From an uncultured Prevotellaceae bacterium (lineage in GTDB: Bacteria; Bacteroidota; Bacteroidia; Bacteroidales; Bacteroidaceae), in contig CADACW010000016.1 of NCBI GenBank assembly GCA_902786565.1, forward strand, positions 1-59,063: a stretch of DNA of 59,063 bases, written 5' to 3'. The position numbers and the translations under genes were made by a program. Below the pieces are notes generated by a model. That model was not told the DNA's origin, did not search any database, and worked only from the letters and a program-made list of their open reading frames with translations. The first letter of the stretch is position 1. Each line of letters opens with the position of its first letter. Below, piece by piece: positions 43,751-51,104 of this stretch.

Positions 43751-46072
43751 TTATTGGGCTGGGAGTATGCCGTCGATGAAGTGCATGCAGCCGTCGGTGA
43801 AGGCGAAGGGTAGGCAGAGGTATTTTCGGCTTACGGGCACACGGGGCTGCCCCTCTATGCCTACGCTGAGTGTGCCGCTGTCCTGCGGTGTGAGGCCGTC
43901 GTTGGCAATGACCAGCTTTTCTCCGCTCATGGTGAGGAACGTGCCCTTCATGGTGGAGCCGGGATAGGGATAGCTGGTAATGGTATTCATCAGTGAGGAG
44001 ACGAAGTAACGGCGCAGATAGTTGGCCAGTGCCGTCTTGTTGTTGCCCGTGACGTTGCCAGTCAAGGAATAGTCATCGGCAATCTTCAGTGCCGAGCATC
44101 CCGGTATGTTAGTGACGTTCTGTTTGATGGCCGCGTTTGTAGGGACGAAGACGACGAGACGGTTGCCCTGGCTGGTGAGCGACGGCATGGCACCGCCATT
44201 GACCAGTCCTGCTTTCTGGAGAAGCTGCGCGAAGAGGTAGTATTCGTAGTTCTTGTCGTTGCCGACGGAGAGGAGGTGCTCCAGACCGTCGCCCGTCTGC
44301 TCGGCAAAGAGGTCGTCGCTGTCGTAGGTGTAAGCCATGCCGTTGGTCCAGGAGGGGTGAGAGGTGAGAGGTGAGAGGTGAGAGGTGAGGGGGTGGTATT
44401 CGACGAATGGCGAACCCTGGTAGGCAGGATTGAGCTGCTGGTTGAAGCGGGCGTTGGTAGTGATTTTGCCATCATGCACAAACCAATAGTTGAAAGCCAC
44501 GTTGGTCTCGTAGACCTGCGTGGGCAGAGCGCCAAAGGCGACGTGCGACTGCGACACATGCATATTGACAATGCTCTCTGCCTTGCCCTGACCCATATTG
44601 GCGAAGGCTCCGTCAACGTCGCTATACACCTCGATGTTCTTGCCCTGAGTGGTCTGGTTGAGACGCATCTGGGGCTCATTCTGGATAAACTGCTTGTTGG
44701 TGGGCATGAGCACCATAAAGTTGGTCTTGTCAGAGGCCAGCGAGAGGACGAGGTTGCTCTTGTCCAGGGTATAGAGGAAACACTGGAAGGTGGTGTCGCG
44801 GAATGCCTGTCCGACGACGCTTCGGAAGACTGCTGGGGGTTCCATCTGGTTCATTCCATATACGACTCCATTTTCGCATATTAGTCGGAGGTCGACTTGT
44901 GAGGGATTGATGTTGATGGGTGTGCCGAAGGCTGTCTGTACGAGTCCCTTGGTTATCTCTTCTGGGTATCGTATGGTATTGCCGTCGGCAAATGACTGCA
45001 TGATGAAATACTGTGCGACGAGGGGGTCGAGTTCTTTGAGTGAGGTGTATCCGCTTTCGGGTGTCCAGTATGTTTGGAAATAGTTGCTGATGGCTTGGTT
45101 TGAGGGTGCGAAGATGGTATATCCGACGCTGGACAGTAGGCTCATCTGCCGGAAATTGCTGACTGGCCATTCGCATGCGATGTTTGGGAGTGGTGCGTGT
45201 ATGAGCTGGTAGACTGGTTTGCCCACGTTGTCGCTGGTCTCTGTAGCGGCTGGTGTGAGTGAGGCGTAGGTATCGTAGAGTCCGATGAAGTCTGTGTAGT
45301 CTTGCCTTTGTCGGAGTGCCTGATAGATGGTCTCCAGTGGTCGGACGACTTGGCTGACGGGGTAGAGGTAGCCGTTGTCGGTGACGACGGGCTGCTGTGT
45401 TTTGACGCTTGCGTTTGATATTTGGAACCCATCGCCGCTGACGCTCCACTGGCTGCTGGGGAAGAAGTATTCGTAGTTGGTCTTGGCGTCGATGCCGAGT
45501 GTCTGGAAGAGTTTGTTGGAGAGCACTGGCAGGAATCGCTCGTAGTGGTAGAGTGTGACGGTGGTGTCCTGTCCGTCGAGTTTTCCCCTCACTTGCTCCA
45601 TATCGTCCTGGCTTCTGGTGCGGTGTTTGTACCATGTTCCTGCGCCCTGTTCTTTTGCCTCGGCTGTTGCTCCGTCGCCTTCGTTGGGTCGGAAGTTGAC
45701 GAGTTTCTGCCAGTCGTAGGCGTAATACATCAGCTGGAAGCCTACGGTCTTTTTGAGTTCGACGGGGTTTTGCTTCCACATTTCTTCTACGTTGTCAAAG
45801 CCCTGCTGGCTGAGGTATTCGGCCCATGCCTGGTCGTCGGATGCCATGACTGTGAGTATGCTCTGTCCATTGACTATGGGCTTGTAGCCTGTGAGGTCGA
45901 TGGCTTTGAGGAATGATGTGTAATTGCCATCGCCCTGCATCACTTCGTAGGCGTTGCCTTTCAGCCATGATGGTGCTGCGTAGTGGTCATCGTCGGCTAT
46001 GTCTTGACACGAAACGGCAAAGATGCCTGCAATTGCACAAGCGATTGCCGTCAGTAATGGTTTGTTAGTCAT
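43751..46072 (-). CDS. B1: large FAS1 lipoprotein, first gene of module B
   Basis: A 773-aa lipoprotein (lipobox AVSC, Cys22) with four FAS1-like units. Entry motifs: ILTVMASDDQAWAEYLSQQG (~70), YTIFAPSNQAISNYFQTYW (~315), FMVLMPTNKQFIQNE (~455) and LVVFVPTNAAIKQN (~645). It ends on a FAS1 closing motif (GCMHFIDGILPA) with no extra domain, like A1. A GGTGAGA-type heptamer array (44350-44396) encodes HPLTSHLSPLTSHPS near residue 565. About 44830-46000 has A-ending codon preference unlike the 3' part. It lies just after the TM2 gene cluster and a strong inverted repeat; no clear -7 box was seen directly upstream. Confidence 0.85.
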   Translation of the reverse strand: MTNKPLLTAIACAIAGIFAVSCQDIADDDHYAAPSWLKGNAYEVMQGDGNYTSFLKAIDLTGYKPIVNGQSILTVMASDDQAWAEYLSQQGFDNVEEMWKQNPVELKKTVGFQLMYYAYDWQKLVNFRPNEGDGATAEAKEQGAGTWYKHRTRSQDDMEQVRGKLDGQDTTVTLYHYERFLPVLSNKLFQTLGIDAKTNYEYFFPSSQWSVSGDGFQISNASVKTQQPVVTDNGYLYPVSQVVRPLETIYQALRQRQDYTDFIGLYDTYASLTPAATETSDNVGKPVYQLIHAPLPNIACEWPVSNFRQMSLLSSVGYTIFAPSNQAISNYFQTYWTPESGYTSLKELDPLVAQYFIMQSFADGNTIRYPEEITKGLVQTAFGTPININPSQVDLRLICENGVVYGMNQMEPPAVFRSVVGQAFRDTTFQCFLYTLDKSNLVLSLASDKTNFMVLMPTNKQFIQNEPQMRLNQTTQGKNIEVYSDVDGAFANMGQGKAESIVNMHVSQSHVAFGALPTQVYETNVAFNYWFVHDGKITTNARFNQQLNPAYQGSPFVEYHPLTSHLSPLTSHPSWTNGMAYTYDSDDLFAEQTGDGLEHLLSVGNDKNYEYYLFAQLLQKAGLVNGGAMPSLTSQGNRLVVFVPTNAAIKQNVTNIPGCSALKIADDYSLTGNVTGNNKTALANYLRRYFVSSLMNTITSYPYPGSTMKGTFLTMSGEKLVIANDGLTPQDSGTLSVGIEGQPRVPVSRKYLCLPFAFTDGCMHFIDGILPAQ
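44350..44396 (-). repeat. In-frame heptamer array inside B1
   Basis: GGTGAGA repeated in tandem (plus strand) gives PLTSHLS-type residues on the coding strand. It is the same word family as the large array in the M16 gene. Confidence 0.8.
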
Positions 46073-46116
46073 TGTATAGTAGTAGTTTGTTTTTAGGTAG
46101 TTTGGCCAAAATGGCG

Positions 46117-46176
46117 AAAGATGTGCCGGAGGGAGCCTTGGCCGAGCTGGGTTTGGCTGCGCTTCGGCACATCTTT
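46117..46176 (-). promoter_or_regulatory. Inverted repeat upstream of module B
   Basis: AAAGATGTGCCG (46117-46128) and CGGCACATCTTT (46165-46176) are perfect 12-bp arms 36 nt apart, with an inner AGCC/GGCT stem. The element lies in the 119-nt gap between the TM2 gene and B1. It may end the TM2 transcript or form a leader structure for module B; there is no long U-tract, so both are open. Confidence 0.55.
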
Positions 46177-46191
46177 AAGGTGTGTGTGCCT

Positions 46192-46533
46192 CTATCTGAA
46201 AGAGAGTATCTGCATCACTTTCTCAGTATTCTTCTGCCTTGTGGCCCCCATGATGAGGAAAAGGTCGATGAGCCACCATACGCCACAGCCTCCTGCCGTG
46301 AGCAGTTTGGCAATGCCAAGGCCGATGTCGCCGATGAAGAATCGGTCGATGCCGAGTTCTCCCAATAAGACTGAGATGATGATGGCGATGGTAGGGTCTT
46401 TCAGGTCGGTGAACGCCATTGCTGCCGTGCTGTAGTCCATACTCCGGAGTCTTTCCCTGATAGTGGGTATGTACTCAGGCGCCAGCTTTGATGAGTGCAT
46501 GAGGATGAGCTGGTCTGCTTGCTGCTGTTCCAT
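46192..46533 (-). CDS. TM2-domain membrane protein (second copy)
   Basis: A 113-aa protein with a soluble helical N-terminus (~1-45) and a TM2 domain: two hydrophobic segments (TIAIIISVLLG and CGVWWLIDLFLIMG) around the conserved GELGIDRFFIGD. It is a clear paralogue of the gene 3 nt upstream: KLAPEYIPTIRERL here against KLAPELIDTIRERL there. Function of bacterial TM2 proteins is poorly known. Last gene of a four-gene small-membrane-protein cluster. Confidence 0.85.
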   Translation of the reverse strand: MEQQQADQLILMHSSKLAPEYIPTIRERLRSMDYSTAAMAFTDLKDPTIAIIISVLLGELGIDRFFIGDIGLGIAKLLTAGGCGVWWLIDLFLIMGATRQKNTEKVMQILSFR

Positions 46534-46536
46534 AGA

Positions 46537-46869
46537 CTAAATTCGGCTCAAGATTTTCTCTGCATTATACTGTCGTGTGCGCGAACCAATGGTGAACCAG
46601 TCGATGATGGCCCATATGCCACATCCTCCACATGTGCAGAGTTTTGCAATGCCCAGTCCGGTCTGGCCGAGCATGAATCTGTCTACGCCATAGCCACCGA
46701 GGAAGAAGGCGATGAGGAACATGGTGGTAGTGCTTTTCAAATCGGCAAAGGCAGCCTGAGCCACGCCTTCGTCGGCATCCTGCAGCCGCTCACGAATGGT
46801 GTCGATGAGTTCGGGCGCAAGTTTGTCTGCATTGATTGAGACAAGTTGGTTAATTTGTTCGGGAGTCAT
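46537..46869 (-). CDS. TM2-domain membrane protein (first copy)
   Basis: 110 aa from the ATG at 46869 (MTPEQINQLVSINADK). The reading frame is open much further upstream, but that part is a T-rich leader plus the antisense-frame overlap of DUF2752, with no family resemblance. The TM2 motif GGYGVDRFMLGQ lies between two hydrophobic helices, and a Cys-rich CTCGGCGIWAIIDWF begins the second. Paralogue of the following gene, from a tandem duplication. Confidence 0.87.
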   Translation of the reverse strand: MTPEQINQLVSINADKLAPELIDTIRERLQDADEGVAQAAFADLKSTTTMFLIAFFLGGYGVDRFMLGQTGLGIAKLCTCGGCGIWAIIDWFTIGSRTRQYNAEKILSRI

Positions 46870-46931
46870 TGCTTTGGAAAATTTAAAAATTAAAAAAAAT
46901 AAAAAAATAAAAAATAAAAATTGAATGTGAT

Positions 46932-47309
46932 TCAGATGTGGAGTATGTTTCTGAGCACGAACCACGCGGGTGCTATGATGCAACAGGCGATGGTGGCCCT
47001 CCGGCCTTCGATGACTGCCCTCCATCGTTGCTGTAGCCGGCCTTTCAGCATGGTGCGCCCGATGGCGTAAAGCAACAGATAAGGCAACAGCAGCAGCAGC
47101 AGATAGTTGTAGGCAATGGCCTCTGCAAATCGTCCGTGGAGTATAGCATGGAGGAAGCGCTGCATGCCGCATCCGGGACAACTCCATCCTGTGAACTGCT
47201 TGAAGAGGCACTTCGGCGCCATTGGTGTTTCTACGGGGTTGAACACGTAGAGCAGGAACAGGACGATGGCCGCAATGGCCAACAGGGCGATGACTTTGGC
47301 GGGCTTCAA
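46932..47309 (-). CDS. DUF2752 membrane protein
   Basis: A 125-aa protein with three hydrophobic segments and the diagnostic CPGCGMQRFLHAILHG near residue 45, typical of DUF2752. The function of the family is unknown. The only start option is a TTG directly abutting the stop codon of the CD225-like gene (TAATTG), so translation is probably coupled. Confidence 0.85.
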   Translation of the reverse strand: MKPAKVIALLAIAAIVLFLLYVFNPVETPMAPKCLFKQFTGWSCPGCGMQRFLHAILHGRFAEAIAYNYLLLLLLPYLLLYAIGRTMLKGRLQQRWRAVIEGRRATIACCIIAPAWFVLRNILHI

Positions 47310-47651
47310 TTAGTATCTAATCTGCTCAATCAGGTTGTTCATTGCACCGGTGCAGTTCAGGATCATACTGACGACAAACGACAGGCAATCGAGGCCGATG
47401 GCGATGTAGCTGAAGGTCTTTGCATTCTTGCTGCAGGACTGGGCCTTGATGTAGAACTGGTCGCCCGACTGCATGGACAGTTTCTGTACGTCGTTTGCCT
47501 GCATCAGGGCATAGATGGCGCATCCCAGAGCCGGAATGTTACAGCAGAGCACTATGGAGAGCACCAAGGCTACTATGGCCAGCGTCTTGTGGTCTTCTAC
47601 GGGAGGGCGCTGCGGCATGCCTCCGCTTGTGGGTTGATAGGGATATTCCAT
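47310..47651 (-). CDS. CD225/dispanin-like small membrane protein
   Basis: A 113-aa protein. A proline-rich soluble start (MEYPYQPTSGGMPQRPP) precedes a helix with LVLSIVLCCNIPALGCAIYA, then a loop and a second helix (AIGLDCLSFVVSMIL). This matches bacterial members of the CD225/dispanin (IFITM-like) superfamily, whose role in bacteria is unclear. It starts 75 nt after ilvE, behind a T-rich leader, and heads the CD225-DUF2752-TM2-TM2 string. Confidence 0.75.
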   Translation of the reverse strand: MEYPYQPTSGGMPQRPPVEDHKTLAIVALVLSIVLCCNIPALGCAIYALMQANDVQKLSMQSGDQFYIKAQSCSKNAKTFSYIAIGLDCLSFVVSMILNCTGAMNNLIEQIRY

Positions 47652-47726
47652 TATTTTGAAAATTAAAAAATAAAAAAATAAAAAAGATGAAAAGATGGAA
47701 AAATTGAGGGGAGCGCGTGGAGAGAA

Positions 47727-48743
47727 TTATTCTATCACCACGGTGGTCCAGCCGTGCTTGTCTTCTATTTCGCCGTACTGTATGCCGCGGAGGGTGTCGT
47801 AGAGTTTCTTGGAGATGGGGCCGGGCTTCTCGCCGAAGGAGTAGCGCTTGCCGGTGTCGAGGTCGTCAATATAAGAAATAGGTGAGATGACAGCAGCCGT
47901 ACCGCAGGCGCCGGCCTCTTCGAAGGTCTCCAGCTCGTCTTCCGGGATGGGGCGCCGCTCCACCTTCAGACCCAGGTCTTCGGCCACTTGCATCAGGCTC
48001 TTGTTGGTGATGGAGGGGAGAATAGAGGTAGACTTGGGGGTGACGTAAGTGTTGTCCTTGATGCCGAAGAAGTTGGCAGCGCCACACTCGTCTATATATT
48101 TCTTCTCCTTGGCATCGAGGTAGAACTCGCAGGCGTAGCCCTTCTCATGGGCCAGATTGTTGGCAAAGAGGCTGGCAGCATAGTTGCCACCCACCTTGTA
48201 CTTGCCGGTGCCGAGGGGGGCCGAGCGGTCGTAGTCGCGTATGATGACGTAGGGATTGGTGGCAAAGCCGCCCTTGAAGTAGGGGCCTACGGGTGTGACA
48301 AAAATCATAAAGAGATACTCCTTGGCGGGGTGCACGCCCACCTGGGCGCTGGTGCCAATGAGCAGCGGGCGGATATAGAGCGTGGCGCCGCTCTCGTAGG
48401 TGGGTATCCACTCCTGGTTCAGCCGCACCACCTTGTTCACCATTTCGGTAAACAGCTCGGTAGGCACCTCAGGCATCATAATGCCGCGGCAGGTCGACTG
48501 GAGGCGCTCGGCATTATCCTTCACGCGGAAGGTGCGCACCTTGCCGTCTTTGCAGCGGTAGGCCTTCAGACCCTCAAATGCCTCCTGTCCATAGTGCAGG
48601 CAGGTGGCAGCCATGTGCAGTTTGAGGTACTCGTCGGAGCAGATTTCTATCTCGCCCCATTTTCCGTCGCGATAGTAGCAACGGACGTTGTAGTCAGTCG
48701 GCCGATAGCCGAACGATAGATTAGCCCAGTCTAAGTTTTTCAT
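47727..48743 (-). CDS. ilvE: Branched-chain amino-acid aminotransferase
   Basis: A 338-aa class-IV PLP aminotransferase, the last step of Leu/Ile/Val synthesis and the first of their breakdown. Motifs: LHYGQEAFEGLKAYRCKDGK, the PLP-lysine region GTGKYKVGGNYAASLFAN, and ECGAANFFGI. Full length for the family. It has its own promoter (-7 at 48787-48794). Confidence 0.96.
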   Translation of the reverse strand: MKNLDWANLSFGYRPTDYNVRCYYRDGKWGEIEICSDEYLKLHMAATCLHYGQEAFEGLKAYRCKDGKVRTFRVKDNAERLQSTCRGIMMPEVPTELFTEMVNKVVRLNQEWIPTYESGATLYIRPLLIGTSAQVGVHPAKEYLFMIFVTPVGPYFKGGFATNPYVIIRDYDRSAPLGTGKYKVGGNYAASLFANNLAHEKGYACEFYLDAKEKKYIDECGAANFFGIKDNTYVTPKSTSILPSITNKSLMQVAEDLGLKVERRPIPEDELETFEEAGACGTAAVISPISYIDDLDTGKRYSFGEKPGPISKKLYDTLRGIQYGEIEDKHGWTTVVIE

Positions 48744-48786
48744 TGTGCTAATGTATTTATTTTATGGTTTATATGTTTTCTGTTTG

Positions 48787-48818
48787 CAAAAGTAATCAAA
48801 TTCTCGATTTTGAGCAAC
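48787..48818 (-). promoter_or_regulatory. Promoter of ilvE
   Basis: Minus-strand TACTTTTG at 48794-48787, with GTTG at 48818-48815 (20-nt spacer), a near match to TTTG. The leader to the start at 48743 is about 40 nt. Confidence 0.6.
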
Positions 48819-48879
48819 ATTTTTTAATAAAAAAACTCAAATTTAATTGTTTTTTCTTGTAAGATAATAGGAAAATGAC

Positions 48880-48887
48880 TATCTTTG
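48880..48887 (+). promoter_or_regulatory. -7 box of the outer-membrane protein gene
   Basis: TATCTTTG (TAnnTTTG), with CTTG at 48856-48859 about 20 nt upstream. It is divergent from the ilvE promoter. Confidence 0.6.
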
Positions 48888-48922
48888 CCGCAGTTTTTAA
48901 CTAATTTAACAGGTAAACAAAG

Positions 48923-49639
48923 ATGAAGAAGCTATTGCTACTGGCTTTGCTGGCAGTCGGAATGACAGCCAAGGCCGAAACGACTGTGAACAACTCCGCT
49001 GCTGACGATGAGGACAAGAGCCTTATCGACTTGGGCCAGGGCAAGGACAAGAACGACCGTTGGAGCGTGCATGCCTATGTGGGAGTAGACATCCCCACGG
49101 GGGCCCCCGATGGTGTGGATTTTGCACCTTTCCGCTCTTGGGAAATCAACATCACCCCGTTCCAATATGACTACACGCCTAAGGACTGGAAGACGACCTT
49201 CTCTGCCGGACTTGGCATCAACTGGAGGACCTATACGCTCAGAGGACACGACAAGTTGTTTGGCAAGGTCAATGGATGGGTGACCGTTGGCAATTCCGAC
49301 CCCAACGACAAGTGGGACGACCTTTCGTCGAACATCCAGACCACCTCGCTCTCCATGCCGCTGCTCGTCAAACAGCGTATCAGCAAGGGCTTTGCCGTCT
49401 CGGTGGGCGCCCAACTGAACTGGAACTTCTATTCCCGCATACACACTTACTTTGAGAGGGGTGATGATGAATTAGATGCCTACACCAAGAAGATTGGCCA
49501 GCGGCCGTTCACGGTAGACGTGCTGGGCATCGTCCATGTGGGCAAGTTGGGCGTCTACTGCAAGTATTCGCCTATGAGTGTGCTGAAGAAAGACCGCGGT
49601 CCCGAATTCAAGTCGCTCGCAGTGGGTGTGTATTTCTAA
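48923..49639 (+). CDS. Putative outer-membrane beta-barrel protein
   Basis: A 238-aa protein with a cleavable signal peptide (MKKLLLLALLAVGMTAKA). The mature chain shows alternating aromatic/polar strands (WSVHAYVGVDIPTG, TTFSAGLGINWRTYTL, AVSVGAQLNWNFYSRI, KLGVYCKYSPMSVL) and ends SLAVGVYF with a terminal Phe, as in outer-membrane barrels. About eight strands seem possible. I do not recognise a named family. It is a single-gene unit with its own promoter and a shared terminator with xseB. Confidence 0.75.
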   Translation: MKKLLLLALLAVGMTAKAETTVNNSAADDEDKSLIDLGQGKDKNDRWSVHAYVGVDIPTGAPDGVDFAPFRSWEINITPFQYDYTPKDWKTTFSAGLGINWRTYTLRGHDKLFGKVNGWVTVGNSDPNDKWDDLSSNIQTTSLSMPLLVKQRISKGFAVSVGAQLNWNFYSRIHTYFERGDDELDAYTKKIGQRPFTVDVLGIVHVGKLGVYCKYSPMSVLKKDRGPEFKSLAVGVYF

Positions 49640-49665
49640 ACCAAACACATCAAAGGCAATGTGAC

Positions 49666-49698
49666 AATAGCTGTGCGGCCTCTTGCTGCACAGCTATT
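49666..49698. terminator. Bidirectional terminator overlapping the xseB stop
   Basis: AATAGCTGTGC (49666-49676) pairs with GCACAGCTATT (49688-49698), an 11-bp stem followed by a T-run on the plus strand. The right arm contains the xseB stop codon (49694-49696). Confidence 0.85.
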
Positions 49699-49882
49699 TT
49701 TCCAATATCTTCTTTATCTCCGCATCGGTCTTGCCCAACTTTTGCTTACACTGGGCAATGAGCTGCTGGGCGGTTTTCAGTTGGGCGGCCAACTCGTCGA
49801 CCGAGAGTTCGCCCTGCTCCATTTTGCGGACGATGCTTTCCAACTGGGTGAGCGCTTCTTCGTAGGTCATCGTTTCTTTCAT
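49694..49882 (-). CDS. xseB: Exodeoxyribonuclease VII small subunit
   Basis: 62 aa, the normal size. It carries the XseB signature MTYEEALTQLESIVRKMEQG and LSVDELAAQLKTAQQLIAQC. It binds XseA to form exonuclease VII; xseA is not in the window. It starts 4 nt after the glycosyltransferase stop, so it rides on a polysaccharide transcript. Confidence 0.93.
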   Translation of the reverse strand: MKETMTYEEALTQLESIVRKMEQGELSVDELAAQLKTAQQLIAQCKQKLGKTDAEIKKILEK

Positions 49883-49886
49883 CTTG

Positions 49887-51098
49887 TTATGCCTGCTGAT
49901 AATTCTGCAAGAATTGATAGTACTTCTTCATCTGCTCGTCAAACGAGAACTCGTGCCTCGATGCCTCTATGCAGCGTGCTCTGTAGCCTTCATACTCCAC
50001 ATCGGGCATCGACTTCAACGCCAGGATATTGGCTTTCAAAGCGGCATAGTCACCAGGAGGCGACACCAGGCCTAATCTGCCGTCGGCCACGATGTGTTCG
50101 CCCTCGCCGCCGCCACAGAACAAGACTGGAGTGCCATGGGGCAAGAGGTCGAAAATCTTCGACGGCACAGCACCCTTGATGGCCACCGCCAGCGGCACTA
50201 TAGAGGCATGGTAGCTGCTCAGCAACCGGGAAATTTCGCCCTTGGGCTTATAGCCGTGGAACACCACGCCGCAATCGTGCGTCTTGACGTATGAACCGAT
50301 GACGGCAGCCTGGTTGCCATCACCGAAGATGTGCAGTTCGGCGCCCATCTGCTTGAAGTCTATATGCTCTATCATGCCCAGTATATCCTGTGCCACGCCG
50401 AGCAGCCCGGCATAGACAAGGCGCAGGCAAGACCGGTCGGCAGTTGCCGCAGAATCTCCCTCCCCACTCACTGCCGGCTGGAGGTTGCGATAAAGGAAAT
50501 GGGGCTTCCCGAAGGCGAAAGCCTCAACGTGGTTGATGATTTCCTGGCTCTGCCCCTGATAGGCCGTGGCATGCCGGTAGACGAACCGCTCCATAAAGGC
50601 CAGCACCCGATAGTAAAGGCTGCCCTCGCGCATGGCCCCCAAGACCACTGCCGTGGTGGGCCACAGGTCGGAGACGTTCAGCACCGTGGGCCGCCGGTAT
50701 ATGCTGCGGAACAACAGCATGGCCGAAAAGGCCACCGGCAGCGGCGGACTCTGTATCACCACCCTGTCATAGCCTTTCACCTTGAAGAGTCGGAGGCCGA
50801 ATGTCCACAACAGTATGGCGAACATTAACATCCCCATGACACGCGAAAAAGGATTCTTCGACACCGAGGCATAAGTCCAGAACCTGTAGACCTTGACGCC
50901 GTTGATGGTCTCGTTTTTCCACAACCGGTGCCTGTATCCCTCGAAGATGCGCCCCTTGGGGTAACTGGGCAGGCATGTCAGCACCTCCACTTCCGCGCCC
51001 TCTCTCTGCAGCCCCTCTACCATATTGGAAATACGGGAAGCAGCAGCACCAATTTCAGGGGGGTAGTAGAAAGAGACGACAAGTACCTTCATGCGCAA
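49887..51098 (-). CDS. Family-4-type glycosyltransferase (WbuB-like)
   Basis: A 403-aa GT-B glycosyltransferase. The N-terminal acceptor domain begins MRMKVLVVSFYYPPEIGAAA, with a hydrophobic segment GMLMFAILLWTFGLRLF near 90-110 for membrane association. The C-terminal domain holds the nucleotide-sugar site: LVYAGLLGVAQDILGMIEHI, HGYKPKGEISRLLSSYHASI and GEGEHIVADGRLGLV. It resembles WbuB-type transferases that add aminosugars such as FucNAc. It lies 6 nt after the WecC-like dehydrogenase, suggesting use of its product in O-antigen or capsule synthesis. Confidence 0.85.
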   Translation of the reverse strand: MRMKVLVVSFYYPPEIGAAASRISNMVEGLQREGAEVEVLTCLPSYPKGRIFEGYRHRLWKNETINGVKVYRFWTYASVSKNPFSRVMGMLMFAILLWTFGLRLFKVKGYDRVVIQSPPLPVAFSAMLLFRSIYRRPTVLNVSDLWPTTAVVLGAMREGSLYYRVLAFMERFVYRHATAYQGQSQEIINHVEAFAFGKPHFLYRNLQPAVSGEGDSAATADRSCLRLVYAGLLGVAQDILGMIEHIDFKQMGAELHIFGDGNQAAVIGSYVKTHDCGVVFHGYKPKGEISRLLSSYHASIVPLAVAIKGAVPSKIFDLLPHGTPVLFCGGGEGEHIVADGRLGLVSPPGDYAALKANILALKSMPDVEYEGYRARCIEASRHEFSFDEQMKKYYQFLQNYQQA

Positions 51099-51104
51099 CG
51101 GAAC

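Noticed and set aside
44730-45779. A 349-codon open frame antisense-phase to B1
   Set aside because: It is a shadow frame: composition is Arg/Gln/His-rich, no family motif, and the B1 frame carries clear FAS1 motifs. Its openness reflects the A-ending codon patch.
46870-47211. N-terminal extension of the first TM2 protein
   Set aside because: The extension reads through a T-rich leader and the DUF2752 gene in another frame. The ATG at 46869 gives a start homologous to the second TM2 gene.
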